The notes: generated by a model from the sequence alone, not told the origin. A stretch of DNA of 64,000 nt from Oscillospiraceae bacterium (GCA_015066225.1 SVOT01000001.1:1-64000), one strand, 5' to 3'. Shown: positions 26,351 to 35,713, counted from the first letter of the stretch. Numbers and translations are program-made.

Positions 26351-27319
26351 TTACTTATTAACAACATTTATGGGTGAACCGTCAATATAGCTTTTTATAT
26401 TGTTTTCAAGAATTCCCATAAGTCTTATGCGTGTTTCGTATGCCGCCCAGGCTATGTGTGGGGTGATGCAACAGTTTTTTACGCTGAGAAGCGGGTTGTC
26501 TGCCATTGGCGGTTCGGTTGAAAGCACGTCTGTGCAATAATAGGAAAGGGAGCCGTTATTTAAAGCATCGGCAATATCCTGTTCATTGGCTACCGCACCC
26601 CTTGCCGTGTTTATTATGCAGGCACCTTGTTTTGTTTTTGAAATAAAATCCTTGTTTATAAGACCCGTTGTTTGTGGGGTAAGTGGGCAATGCACCGTGA
26701 TATAATCGGAATTTTTAATTACTGTCTCCATATCGGTGAAAACAACGTTATCGGCACCGTCTTTTTTACCTGAGGGGGTGTAGGCGATAACCTTCATTCC
26801 GAAAGCATTTGCCAGCTCGCTGACACGTTTACCTATTTTACCGAATCCGATAATTCCGAGGGTTTTTCCGTCAAGCTCATAAACCGGTGTGTTCCAATAG
26901 CAAAAATCCGCGCAATTTGTCCAGTCGCCGTTTTTAACTGATTGTGTATATTCTGCCACTCTGTTAGTATACTCAAGAATGTAGGAAAAAACCATCTGTG
27001 CCACTGCATTTGTTGAGTATGCGGGGATGTTTGATAACGGAATCCCTCTTCTTTTCAACGCTTCGCAATCAATCTGATTGTAGCCCGTTGCGAGAGTTGA
27101 AACATATTTAAGGTTGGGCAGCTGTTCAATAATTTCTTCTGTTAACGTAACCTTGTTAACAATGAGAATGTCTGCATCCCTTGAACGCTCAACAACAGCC
27201 TCGGGAGGAGTTCTGTCATAAACCGTTAAATCGGTTAATTCTGCAACCCTTTCCCATGAAAGGTCGCCCGGGTTTTCTGTGTAGCCGTCAAGAATAACGG
27301 CTTTTAATTTGTTATTCAT
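26351..27319 (-). CDS. D-2-hydroxyacid dehydrogenase
   Basis: 322 residues. NAD-binding GIIGFGKIGKRVSELA and the family motifs CPLTPQTTGLINKDFIS, INTARGAVANEQDIADAL with the arginine, and the catalytic HIAW near the C terminus (CCITPHIAWAAYETR). It reduces 2-oxoacids with NAD(P)H; hydroxypyruvate/glycerate dehydrogenase is most likely from the overall pattern, but the substrate is not proven. The start is ATG 27319 with GGTGA upstream, downstream of a consensus -10 box. No apparent operon partner. Confidence 0.92.
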   Translation of the reverse strand: MNNKLKAVILDGYTENPGDLSWERVAELTDLTVYDRTPPEAVVERSRDADILIVNKVTLTEEIIEQLPNLKYVSTLATGYNQIDCEALKRRGIPLSNIPAYSTNAVAQMVFSYILEYTNRVAEYTQSVKNGDWTNCADFCYWNTPVYELDGKTLGIIGFGKIGKRVSELANAFGMKVIAYTPSGKKDGADNVVFTDMETVIKNSDYITVHCPLTPQTTGLINKDFISKTKQGACIINTARGAVANEQDIADALNNGSLSYYCTDVLSTEPPMADNPLLSVKNCCITPHIAWAAYETRIRLMGILENNIKSYIDGSPINVVNK

Positions 27320-27334
27320 AAAATCACCGCTGAT

Positions 27335-27362
27335 ATTATACCACAAAATTCATTTCTTTCAA
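27335..27362 (-). promoter_or_regulatory. promoter of the 2-hydroxyacid dehydrogenase gene
   Basis: On the minus strand TTGAAA (27362-27357), 16 bases, TATAAT (27340-27335). It leaves a very short 5' leader. Confidence 0.7.
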
Positions 27363-27379
27363 TGTTTTTTGTTATTTAC

Positions 27380-27408
27380 TTGACCTTGGGGGAATATTGT
27401 TATAAAAT
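27380..27408 (+). promoter_or_regulatory. promoter of VTT-galK-ynbB operon
   Basis: TTGACC (27380-27385), 17 bases, TAAAAT (27403-27408), divergent from the dehydrogenase promoter. Transcription should start near 27415. Confidence 0.75.
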
Positions 27409-27527
27409 ACGGAGTATATGTTCTTGATTTATTTAAAAGGAATAGAAAAATCGGATTAAACAGAGCTGTAAAGAAAAAACTTAAAATTACAAGTGTTCTA
27501 AGCGGCGCGTGCTTTATCGGTGCATTT

Positions 27528-28184
27528 GTGTTGCTTGTGTTGCTTGTTTTACTGTCCTTTGCCGGTGTTCAGAAATATCTTTTGGAGTTGCAGCTTTATT
27601 TTAATGCTGTTCAACAGTTTATTGCAGGGCTCGATAAATTTGCCGCTGTTTTCACCGTGCTGTTTCTTTTCCTTATCAGAAGCTTTATCCCTATTATTCC
27701 GTTTTCGGTTCTGTTTGCGGGTTCTGCGTTGGTTCTTTCAATGCCTGTTGCCGTAACCGTTAACGTTATCGGTTTTTTGATATTTATCACTACAAAGTTC
27801 CAATGGGGGCGAAGGTTCGGTTGCGGTAAAACCCTTGACGTTTTTATAAGGCTCGGAAAGGTCAACGGGATTAACAATGCAAAGGTTTTCAAGCGTCCGT
27901 TCACTTTGTTTCTTCTGCGATTGGCTCCGTTTGTTCCGGTGGGTTTTGTCAGCCGATTATATGGCAGTGGTGATTTACAGCAAAGGAAATTTCTCATTTT
28001 TTCTTTGTTGGGATTTTTGCCCAGATTGATTTCCTGGAGCGTCTTCGGCAGCAATATTACACAACCCTTTACCCCAGGCTTTATAGTTCCCGTGATTGTT
28101 TTGTTGATAATCAGCGGTTTATCGCTTATGATATTTGATTCCATTTTCGGAAAGGATGTAAATTATGAAAAAAACAGAGATTAA
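27528..28184 (+). CDS. VTT/TVP38-type (DedA-like) membrane protein, true start unclear
   Basis: At least 218 residues with about five membrane helices. IRSFIPIIPFSVLFAGSAL and the later LLRLAPFVPVGFVSRLYGSG plus LLGFLPRLISW match the VTT domain of TVP38/TMEM64 and DedA-like lipid scramblases and transporters. GTG 27528 is the first standard start but lies inside the first helix and has no ribosome binding site. The same frame is open upstream to about 27408 and encodes a basic cytoplasmic N terminus (LNRAVKKKLKI), so translation probably starts earlier: at ATC 27450 with AAAAGGAA before it, or at ATG 27418 with a -1 shift. The 3' end overlaps galK by 20 bases. Confidence 0.75.
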   Translation: MLLVLLVLLSFAGVQKYLLELQLYFNAVQQFIAGLDKFAAVFTVLFLFLIRSFIPIIPFSVLFAGSALVLSMPVAVTVNVIGFLIFITTKFQWGRRFGCGKTLDVFIRLGKVNGINNAKVFKRPFTLFLLRLAPFVPVGFVSRLYGSGDLQQRKFLIFSLLGFLPRLISWSVFGSNITQPFTPGFIVPVIVLLIISGLSLMIFDSIFGKDVNYEKNRD

Positions 28185-29424
28185 TTCAGCTTCTTTCTTT
28201 GAAAGGCTCTCTGTCGTCTACGGAACAGAGGCAAAATCACAGCAAGAAAGATACTATGCATTGGCTGAACGCTTTGAAAGCGAGTTTTCCGCCGATGCAG
28301 ATATCAGATTCTTTTCTGCCCCCGGCAGAACTGAGGTGGGCGGCAACCATACCGACCACAACAACGGCAAGGTTTTAGCCGCCGCTGTTAATCTTGACGC
28401 TGTAGCCGCAGTTTCAGTGCGTGAAGACGGCATTATATGTGTTCATTCAGAGGGTTACCCCGCAATTACGGTTGATACTGCAGATTTTGAAATCAAAGAT
28501 TGTGAAGAGGGAAAATCAGAAGCGCTTATCAGGGGTGTTTGTGCACGCTTTGCACAGTTGGGCTACGCATACGGCGGTTTTGATGCCTGCGTAACCTCAA
28601 GAGTTCTTTCCGGCTCAGGTCTTTCTTCTTCTGCTGCATACGAGGTTCTTATCGGCACTATTCTTAACTACATATATAATGACGGTAAAATCAGCGCCGT
28701 TGAAATTGCTCAGATTTCACAGTATGCCGAAAATGTATATTTCAAAAAGCCTTGCGGTCTTATGGACCAGACGGCCTGCTCTGTGGGCGGATTTGTTCAG
28801 ATTGATTTCGAAGATACCGCCGCTCCCGTAATCAATAAGGTTGATTTCGATATGGAGAAATACGGCTACAATCTTTGCATTGTTGACACTGGCGGAAACC
28901 ATGCAGATTTAACAGGTGACTATGCCGCAATAAGAAAAGAAATGAATTCTGTTGCGGAGTTCTTCGGTAAGGATGTTCTTCGCCGTGTTGATGAGTCCGA
29001 AATTTTTGCAAATATCGGCAAAATCCGCGAGAAAACAGGCGACAGGGCTATCGAACGAGCAATTCATTTCTATAACGAAAACAAGCGTGTTGACAGGCTT
29101 GCAAATGCTCTTGCAAAGGGCGATTTTGATGAGTTTAAATCAATAATCATTGAAAGTGGTAAGTCTTCTTATATGTATAACCAGAACTGCTTCACACTTT
29201 CAAACCCTGCAGAACAACCTGTTGCTTTGGCGCTTTGCGTTATGGAGGAGCTTCTTAAGGGTAAGGGTGCATACCGTGTTCACGGCGGTGGCTTTGCAGG
29301 CACGGTGCAGGCTTTTGTTCCCTCTTGCGAAACTGAAGGCTTTGTTAACGCAATGCGTGGCATTTTCGGTGAAAATTCTTGCTATATTCTCAACATCAGA
29401 AGCCATGGCGGCTGTGAGATATGA
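28165..29424 (+). CDS. galK: galactokinase
   Basis: 419 residues. GHMP kinase with the galactokinase signature APGRTEVGGNHTDHNNGKVL near residue 50, the ATP-binding loop SGSGLSSSAAYEV, and a C-terminal GGGFAGTVQAF. It phosphorylates galactose at C1 in the Leloir pathway; galT and galE are not in the window. An alpha-galactosidase gene at 49-51 kb could supply galactose. GGAAAGGATG precedes the ATG. The stop overlaps the GNAT gene by 4 bases. Confidence 0.95.
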   Translation: MKKTEINSASFFERLSVVYGTEAKSQQERYYALAERFESEFSADADIRFFSAPGRTEVGGNHTDHNNGKVLAAAVNLDAVAAVSVREDGIICVHSEGYPAITVDTADFEIKDCEEGKSEALIRGVCARFAQLGYAYGGFDACVTSRVLSGSGLSSSAAYEVLIGTILNYIYNDGKISAVEIAQISQYAENVYFKKPCGLMDQTACSVGGFVQIDFEDTAAPVINKVDFDMEKYGYNLCIVDTGGNHADLTGDYAAIRKEMNSVAEFFGKDVLRRVDESEIFANIGKIREKTGDRAIERAIHFYNENKRVDRLANALAKGDFDEFKSIIIESGKSSYMYNQNCFTLSNPAEQPVALALCVMEELLKGKGAYRVHGGGFAGTVQAFVPSCETEGFVNAMRGIFGENSCYILNIRSHGGCEI

Positions 29425-30161
29425 TTAAAAAAGCTACCGATTCTAACTGTTTAAGCGGCGTTTCTTCGCCGCTTTTAACATTGCTTTACAGCGCCCTTGG
29501 TTATTCCGGGAATTCACGTGACGGTCTTTACGTTCAGTATGATTCAGCGGGAAATGTTCAGAGCTTAATAGGTCTTGAAAACGGTAACGCCGTTGTTGAA
29601 AATCTATCACCTGAAGACACCGACGAAATCAAAAGCTTTTTGGACTTTTGCCACATAAAAACAGTTACGTCTTCAGCGCCGTTAACAGACCTTTGTGGTT
29701 GCTTCAAGGAGTATTCTTATATGAGCAGGGTGGTTGAATCAGCTTGTGGCGAAAACTCCTGCAATTATCTTTCGAAAACGTCAAGGCTCAGCGAATATGA
29801 GTCGGTTTATGATTTAGTTTTTTCTGAATACGGCGATTTTGAAAAATGGTATTGCAATTTTTCAAAAAGAATAAACGACGGCAACGCCGTTGCATCGTAT
29901 CTTATAAATAACGGTGTTTTGCTCAGCGCCGCTGTTGTTACCTGTATCTATGGCGGTAACGCTTTGTTGAGTGGTGTTTTTACACCGCCCGTGTACCGCA
30001 AAAATGGTTATGCAGGTGAATGTATAAAAAGTGTTATCAACAAATTATCAGATGAGAAAATAAAAACGATATCCCTTTGGTGTGAAAAAAATAATGTTGG
30101 ATTTTATGAAAATCTTGGTTTTTCAGTTAACGGTAAAATATACGTGGGAGAGTGTAAATAA
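29421..30161 (+). CDS. GNAT-fold N-acetyltransferase-like protein
   Basis: 246 residues. The C-terminal half has the GNAT pattern: a strand GGNALLSGVFTPPVYRKNGY, where RKNGYAG matches the acetyl-CoA loop RxxGxG/A, followed by CIKSVINKL, then LWCEKNNVGFYENLGF. The N-terminal half is divergent. Acceptor unknown. ATGA overlap with galK and a one-base overlap with the next gene show a tight operon. Confidence 0.78.
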   Translation: MIKKATDSNCLSGVSSPLLTLLYSALGYSGNSRDGLYVQYDSAGNVQSLIGLENGNAVVENLSPEDTDEIKSFLDFCHIKTVTSSAPLTDLCGCFKEYSYMSRVVESACGENSCNYLSKTSRLSEYESVYDLVFSEYGDFEKWYCNFSKRINDGNAVASYLINNGVLLSAAVVTCIYGGNALLSGVFTPPVYRKNGYAGECIKSVINKLSDEKIKTISLWCEKNNVGFYENLGFSVNGKIYVGECK

Positions 30162-31423
30162 TGGGATTTTTTAAATTTTCGGATGAACTTAATGAGCTTT
30201 CTGCAAGCGTTCTTGCAGAGTGCAGTGAAAAGTTCAATGAAATTGATGATATAACAGAATATAACCAACAGCTTGTTTTGAAAGCGTTTATTGATAACGG
30301 CGTCAGCGAATCTCATTTCGCCGGGTCAACGGGCTACGGCTACGGCGACAGAGGCAGGGATTTGCTTGACGAGGTTGCGGCTCAGATTTTCGGAACGGAG
30401 TCTGCGATAATCAGCCATAATTTTGTCAGCGGAACACACACTCTCGGCGTTATGCTTTTTGGTGTGCTTCGCCCCGGTGACAGGGTTTTGTGCGCAACAG
30501 GTGTACCTTATGACACCATTCATTCGGTTATCGGCATTGATGGCAAAGGTAAAGGTCAGGGCTCCCTTGCAGATTACGGCATAGAATTTGATGTTCTTGA
30601 TTTGAAATCTGACGGAACCGTTGACCTTGAGTGCCTGAAAGAAAAAATCAAAGCAGGCGATTACAGGGCTGTTTATATTCAGCGTTCAAGGGGCTACACC
30701 TTGCGCCCCTCTCTTACAACTCCGAAAATCAAAGAGATTACTTCAATAGTCAAGACTAACAGCAAGGCTGTAACAATTCTTGATAACTGCTACGGTGAGT
30801 TTACCGAGAAGCTGACGCTTGAGGGCTCGGGTGTTGACATTTTCGCGGGCTCACTCATTAAAAATCCCGGTGGCGGAATTGCAAAATGCGGCGGTTACAT
30901 CGCAGGCAGAAGCGACCTTGTTGAGCTTTGCTCCTACCGTTTCACAACACCCGGTATAGGCAGGGAGGTTGGTGCAACCCTCGGCAACACAAGAGACATT
31001 TTTATGGGGCTTTTCCACGCTCCCCACGTTACGGGCGAAGCGCTAAAAACAGCGGTTTTCACAGCCGCATTGTTTGAAAAAATGGGGTACGAGGTTTCGC
31101 CGTCTTCAAAAGAAACAAGAGCTGATATTATTCAGAGCATAAAGCTTTGCACAAGCGAAAAGCTAATAGCTTTCTGCCGGGGGCTTCAGAGCGGTTCGGT
31201 TATTGACAGCTACGTTGTGCCTGAGCCTTCACCGATGCCCGGCTACGATTCCGATGTTATTATGGCGGCGGGCGCTTTCACGAACGGTTCTTCAATCGAG
31301 CTATCTGCCGATGCTCCTTTAAGAGAGCCCTTTGCCGTGTGGCTTCAGGGCGGTCTTAATTTTCACAGCGCAAAAATCGGTGTTCTTTTAGGTGCTCAAA
31401 GAGTTCTTGAAATTCAAGAATGA
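30161..31423 (+). CDS. methionine gamma-lyase family protein (YnbB/aluminium resistance type)
   Basis: 420 residues. A PLP enzyme of the PF06838 family: STGYGYGDRGRDLLDEVAA near residue 50, SGTHTLGVMLFG, and the PLP-lysine segment GSLIKNPGGGIAKCGGYIAG. The family is annotated as cystathionine beta-lyase/aluminium resistance, with gamma-lyase-like chemistry presumed. The substrate is not established. It is the last gene of the operon, and its end overlaps the convergent PBP gene by 10 bases. Confidence 0.9.
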   Translation: MGFFKFSDELNELSASVLAECSEKFNEIDDITEYNQQLVLKAFIDNGVSESHFAGSTGYGYGDRGRDLLDEVAAQIFGTESAIISHNFVSGTHTLGVMLFGVLRPGDRVLCATGVPYDTIHSVIGIDGKGKGQGSLADYGIEFDVLDLKSDGTVDLECLKEKIKAGDYRAVYIQRSRGYTLRPSLTTPKIKEITSIVKTNSKAVTILDNCYGEFTEKLTLEGSGVDIFAGSLIKNPGGGIAKCGGYIAGRSDLVELCSYRFTTPGIGREVGATLGNTRDIFMGLFHAPHVTGEALKTAVFTAALFEKMGYEVSPSSKETRADIIQSIKLCTSEKLIAFCRGLQSGSVIDSYVVPEPSPMPGYDSDVIMAAGAFTNGSSIELSADAPLREPFAVWLQGGLNFHSAKIGVLLGAQRVLEIQE

Positions 31424-33006
31424 TCATAAACATAAATTTTTTCAGCGATTTCCTTGTATACGGGTGCTCCGTCTGTACTGCCGGAGCTCCCGTTCTCTTT
31501 TATTACGCAGATTACGTATTGCGGGTCATCATAGGGGAAGAAGCCAACGAACCAACTGTAGTTGATTTCGTTACCGTTTTCGTCGAATCTGCCGCTTTGT
31601 GCCGTTGCTGTTTTTGTACAGGAGTCAAAAAGACTTGAAAAAGCGGTTTTACCTGTACCCGTCAATGTGGTCTGTAATAACGCTTCCTTTATCTGCTCAC
31701 AGGTTTCTGCTTTTAAAACTCTTTTACCATCTGTTTTTCTTTCGGGTGAAAAACTGCCATCGGGGTTAACCTTGCCGCTGTAAATATGCGGAGCGTTATA
31801 TATCCCTCCGTTTGCAAAGATTGCGTAGCAAGTGGCGATTTGTAAAGGTGTTGCCGTCAGATAGCCTTGTCCGAATGCGAGATTGCCCACGGCGGCATCG
31901 CTGTTAAGAAGTGATTTATCGGGTAGTGTGCCGCTATCGGTGAAAAATCCGTTGCCCATGTCTGTGGCTTTTCCGAATCCCAGCTTTTGTGCGGTGTTTA
32001 ATAGCTTCTCACCGCCTGTTTTAGTGCCGAGATTTATAAAATAAGGGTTGCAGGATAAAGCCAATGCGTTTTTTAAATCAAGGCTACCGTGTCCCTCTTT
32101 TTTGTTGCAGTTAAAAATGTTGCCGCTTTTTTCTATACTACCGCTGCAATAGTAATTATCGGAAGTTATGTTGTTTTCAATGGCGGAGGCGGCTGTAACG
32201 CTTTTAAAGACCGAGCCGACAGGGTAGGCGGAAAAAGCTCTGTTTATAAACGGTGCATTTTTATCGCTCAGCGATTTTTCGATATTGTTTCTGTCAAATA
32301 CAGGTGTTGAGGCACAGGCGAGTATAGCAGAGGTTTTAACGTCGAGCACTATTGCCCCGCCTTTATTGATGTTGCCGTTAAGAAGTGCCCTTTCTGTTAT
32401 GGATTGAATTGTTCTGTCGAGTGTTAAGGCAATACCGCCTTTTTGATAATAGCCGTTATTTCGTATTTCAACAGGGAAATCTGTCAACATTCTTTCTGTA
32501 GCGGATGCCTGATAGGTCAAGGATATCCCGCCACCGCTATTTATTAATTCGTAATTATAATATTTTTCAATTCCGCTCACTCCGTTGTTGTCAGTGTCCG
32601 TGTAGCCGATAACGTGCAGAGCGAGAGAATCGCCGTATCTTTCATATATGTCGAGTGTCAAATGTTGTGAATTTGTGGGCGGGGCTTCGTCTTTGTTCAG
32701 CGAAAGGGTGGTGAAATAACCTTTTCCGAGGGTGTCAGTTGCAAACTGCTTGCCGCGTATATCCGAAAGATATTGAAAGCTTTCTTCACAGGGCTTCAGG
32801 CAGATAACATTTCTGAAAGCGTTGTTTGTCAGCGGTTCAAGGTTTCTGTCATAAATAAATCCGCGGCGGTAATCAATATCACGTACCCTCAGCGATTTTT
32901 GTGCATTTGCGTAAACCGGGTTAGTGGCGATGCTGTAAAGTCGCACACAGATGCCCGAAAACAGCAAAGAGAAAATAACAATTATTGAGATAAACCTCTT
33001 TTTCAT
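31414..33006 (-). CDS. class B penicillin-binding protein (PBP2/FtsI/SpoVD-like)
   Basis: 530 residues. One N-terminal membrane anchor, a dimerisation domain starting RDIDYRRGFIYDRN, and a transpeptidase domain with SxxK at Ser265-Lys268 (GSVFK), SxN at Ser318-Asn320 (SCN) and a KTG-type motif as KTATA near 478. There are no PASTA repeats. It is shorter than FtsI/PBP2 of many bacteria; a sporulation (SpoVD) or elongation role cannot be separated. The third motif differs from the usual KTG by alanine in place of glycine. It is convergent with and overlaps ynbB. Confidence 0.9.
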   Translation of the reverse strand: MKKRFISIIVIFSLLFSGICVRLYSIATNPVYANAQKSLRVRDIDYRRGFIYDRNLEPLTNNAFRNVICLKPCEESFQYLSDIRGKQFATDTLGKGYFTTLSLNKDEAPPTNSQHLTLDIYERYGDSLALHVIGYTDTDNNGVSGIEKYYNYELINSGGGISLTYQASATERMLTDFPVEIRNNGYYQKGGIALTLDRTIQSITERALLNGNINKGGAIVLDVKTSAILACASTPVFDRNNIEKSLSDKNAPFINRAFSAYPVGSVFKSVTAASAIENNITSDNYYCSGSIEKSGNIFNCNKKEGHGSLDLKNALALSCNPYFINLGTKTGGEKLLNTAQKLGFGKATDMGNGFFTDSGTLPDKSLLNSDAAVGNLAFGQGYLTATPLQIATCYAIFANGGIYNAPHIYSGKVNPDGSFSPERKTDGKRVLKAETCEQIKEALLQTTLTGTGKTAFSSLFDSCTKTATAQSGRFDENGNEINYSWFVGFFPYDDPQYVICVIKENGSSGSTDGAPVYKEIAEKIYVYDHS

Positions 33007-33034
33007 TAATATGGGCCCCTTTCTGTGATTGCTG

Positions 33035-33064
33035 TTGACTTTGCAATGATATTTATTGTAAAAT
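33035..33064 (+). promoter_or_regulatory. promoter of tcdA-yhaM-prmA operon
   Basis: TTGACT (33035-33040), 18 bases, TAAAAT (33059-33064). Confidence 0.65.
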
Positions 33065-33093
33065 AACCGTAGTATATTTTACGGAGTTGACTT

Positions 33094-33780
33094 ATGAGCG
33101 AGCGTTTTTCACGTTCTGAACGTGTTTTAGGTAAAAATGCAATAGAAAAACTAAAAAATTCTTCCGTTATCGTTTTCGGTATCGGGGGTGTTGGCGGCGC
33201 CGCAGTTGAGGCTCTGGCACGTGGCGGCATTGGTCGCATAGCGGTTGTTGACAAGGATGTTGTTGATGTTACAAACATCAACCGTCAGATAATTGCAACC
33301 GATGAAACTGTCGGTTTAAAGAAAACAGATGTGGCAGAAAACCGTATTTTATCCATCAATCCACAGGCAGAGGTTCAGAAATACGATATGTTTTATCTGC
33401 CCGAAAACGCCGATGATATAGATTTGACAAGGTATGATTATATAATTGACGCTATTGATAATGTAACCGCAAAAATCGAACTTATTACAAGAGCCGAAAA
33501 GTGCGGAGTCCCCATTGTTTCGTCAATGGGAACGGGCAATAAGGTTCATCCCGAAATGCTGAAAATAGCCGATATTTATAAAACCTCGGTTTGCCCGCTT
33601 GCGAGGGTGATGAGGCGTGAGCTCAAAAACCGCGGTGTCAGGAAACTGACTGTTGTTTATTCCGAAGAGGAGCCCTTTAAAACCGATTCATCCGTGCCGG
33701 GCTCCGTTTCATACACTCCGCCGGTTGCGGGCTATTTGTTGGCTTCTGTTGTGTTAAATAAATTATCTTTTGATTCCTGA
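33094..33780 (+). CDS. tcdA: tRNA threonylcarbamoyladenosine dehydratase TcdA (YgdL/CsdL)
   Basis: 228 residues. E1/ThiF-like adenylating enzyme with FGIGGVGGAAVEALARGGIG (28-47), VDKDVVDVTNINRQ with the conserved arginine (Arg64), and D in IIDAIDNVTAK. It converts t6A37 to cyclic t6A in ANN-decoding tRNAs. CPL in SVCPLAR replaces the usual second metal site. Together with mtaB in this window it shows that t6A is modified in more than one way. GGAG precedes ATG; yhaM follows after 9 bases. Confidence 0.92.
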   Translation: MSERFSRSERVLGKNAIEKLKNSSVIVFGIGGVGGAAVEALARGGIGRIAVVDKDVVDVTNINRQIIATDETVGLKKTDVAENRILSINPQAEVQKYDMFYLPENADDIDLTRYDYIIDAIDNVTAKIELITRAEKCGVPIVSSMGTGNKVHPEMLKIADIYKTSVCPLARVMRRELKNRGVRKLTVVYSEEEPFKTDSSVPGSVSYTPPVAGYLLASVVLNKLSFDS

Positions 33781-33789
33781 GGTGTTAAT

Positions 33790-34779
33790 ATGAAATTTGT
33801 TAGCTGCGAAAAACCGGGTGTAGTTGAATGCTTCGCCCTTGTAAAAGGCTGTGATAAAAAAACTGCCAAAAACGGCTCAAGCTATCTCGATATGCTTCTT
33901 GCTGATAAAGACGGCGAGATGTATGCAAAGCTTTGGGATTACCGTGAGGATGTTCTGCCCTTGCCACAGGTTAACACTGTGATTAAGGTCAGAGGCACGC
34001 TACAGCAATACAACGGCAATGACCAGATGATTGTTCAGAAAATAAGGGTGGCGGTGCCGTCAGATAATATCAATATTTCAGATTTTGTTAAATCCTCCGA
34101 TTACAGCGGTGAGATTATGTTCAACACCGTCTATTCTTTGGCGGAGAGCTTCGCCGACAGCGAATTGAAGGGTGTTGTAACCGGTATGCTTAGCGACAAC
34201 AGAGAAAAGCTTTTGTTTTTCCCTGCGGCTGAAAAGCTGCACCACGCTATGACGGGTGGCTTGCTTTACCACACGCTTTCAATCATAAGGCTTTGCGAGT
34301 GTGTTTGCGCTATTTACCCTTGTGTTGACCGTGAGCTTCTAGTGGCGGGCGCAATTTTGCACGATATCGCAAAAATTAAGGAATATACCGTTAACGAAAC
34401 AGGCATAATAAACGGCCACACCGTTGAGGGCGTTCTTCTCGGTCACCTTGTTATGGGGGCTGAGGATGTGGGCAGAAAATGCGATATGCTCGGTGTCAGC
34501 GAGAAAACGAAATTCCTTCTTCAGCATATGCTTATTTCACACCACGGCAAGCCCGAATTCGGCGCTGCGGTAAGACCCGCTTTCATTGAGGCAGAGGTTC
34601 TTTCACAGCTCGATATGTTTGATGCAAATATGTATGAAATGGCAGATGCGGTTAAGGATGCCCCTGTTGGCGATTTCACAGGCAGATTGTGGATGCTCGA
34701 CAACAGAAGATTTTTTAATCACGGCAGAAAAGCAGTTGAGCCCCAGGCAATTATTATTGATGAAGAAAGTGCAGAATAA
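33790..34779 (+). CDS. yhaM: 3'-5' exoribonuclease YhaM (OB-fold plus HD domain)
   Basis: 329 residues. N-terminal OB fold (about 1-90, with NGSSYLDMLLADKDG) and a C-terminal HD phosphohydrolase domain with His161, the HD pair His191-Asp192 in GAILHDIAKIKEY, GHLVMG and LISHHGKPEFG. This order is diagnostic for YhaM, an Mn-dependent exonuclease in RNA turnover. Its neighbours are tcdA and prmA; spacing is 9 and 5 bases, so it is one operon. Confidence 0.93.
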   Translation: MKFVSCEKPGVVECFALVKGCDKKTAKNGSSYLDMLLADKDGEMYAKLWDYREDVLPLPQVNTVIKVRGTLQQYNGNDQMIVQKIRVAVPSDNINISDFVKSSDYSGEIMFNTVYSLAESFADSELKGVVTGMLSDNREKLLFFPAAEKLHHAMTGGLLYHTLSIIRLCECVCAIYPCVDRELLVAGAILHDIAKIKEYTVNETGIINGHTVEGVLLGHLVMGAEDVGRKCDMLGVSEKTKFLLQHMLISHHGKPEFGAAVRPAFIEAEVLSQLDMFDANMYEMADAVKDAPVGDFTGRLWMLDNRRFFNHGRKAVEPQAIIIDEESAE

Positions 34780-34784
34780 TTAAA

Positions 34785-35702
34785 ATGGAATATACAGAGA
34801 TTAAGGTTTCAATATCAACAGAAAATACCGAAAGGGCGGGTGCGATTGCCAATATGGTTGTGCCCTACGGCATTTATATTGAAGATTACAGCGACCTTGA
34901 ACAAGAGGCTTGGGAAATTGCCCACATTGATTTGATTGATGAAGAGCTTCTTTTAAAAGACCGTTCAAAATCAATTATCCACATCTATGTTGAGGACGAT
35001 AAAAATCCCGACGAAGCAGTATCCTTTTTAAAGGAACGCCTCGAAAACGAAAATATCGGCTATGATATAGAAATCAGCGGCTGCTCCGATTCAGATTGGC
35101 GAGATAAATGGAAGACCTATTTCAAGCCCACTCCCGTTGGGGACCGCCTTTTTATCAGACCTATATGGATTGATGATTATAACCCGGGCGACAGAGCTGT
35201 TCTCAATATAGAGCCGGGTGCGGCATTCGGCACGGGCACCCACGACACAACAAGGCTTTGCCTTGAAACCCTTGACAAGGTTGTTAAAAAGGGCGACACC
35301 GTTCTCGATATCGGTTGTGGCAGCGGTATTCTTGCCATTTCCTCGTTGCTTCTTGGGGCGGGTGAGGCATTTGGTGTTGATATTGACGAGCTGGCGGTTA
35401 AAACAGCAAAGGCAAACGGCAAAATGAACGGCTTTGATGAGCCGGAGCTCCGTTTCGTTTGCGGCGACCTTGCCGACAAGGTAACAAAGCAATATGATAT
35501 TGTTGTTGCAAACATTGTTGCCGATATAATTATTCTTTTCAGCACACAGGTGCGAGCCTTTATGAAAAAGGGCGCAAAGTTTATTGCATCAGGCATCATC
35601 GACTCAAGAGCCGATGAAGTGGTTGATGCATTGTGTAAAGCAGGCCTCGTTTTAAAAGAACGCATAGAGTGCGATGGCTGGGTCTGCCTCGTTTGTGAAT
35701 AA
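34785..35702 (+). CDS. prmA: ribosomal protein L11 methyltransferase PrmA
   Basis: 305 residues. N-terminal substrate-recognition domain; then WRDKWKTYFKPTPVGDRLFI, GAAFGTGTHDTTRLCLE and the SAM-binding LDIGCGSGILAISSLLLGA; catalytic-region ANIVADII. It trimethylates lysines of ribosomal protein L11. It is last in the operon and followed by a strong terminator. Confidence 0.95.
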   Translation: MEYTEIKVSISTENTERAGAIANMVVPYGIYIEDYSDLEQEAWEIAHIDLIDEELLLKDRSKSIIHIYVEDDKNPDEAVSFLKERLENENIGYDIEISGCSDSDWRDKWKTYFKPTPVGDRLFIRPIWIDDYNPGDRAVLNIEPGAAFGTGTHDTTRLCLETLDKVVKKGDTVLDIGCGSGILAISSLLLGAGEAFGVDIDELAVKTAKANGKMNGFDEPELRFVCGDLADKVTKQYDIVVANIVADIIILFSTQVRAFMKKGAKFIASGIIDSRADEVVDALCKAGLVLKERIECDGWVCLVCE

Positions 35703-35713
35703 TAAAAAATGTT

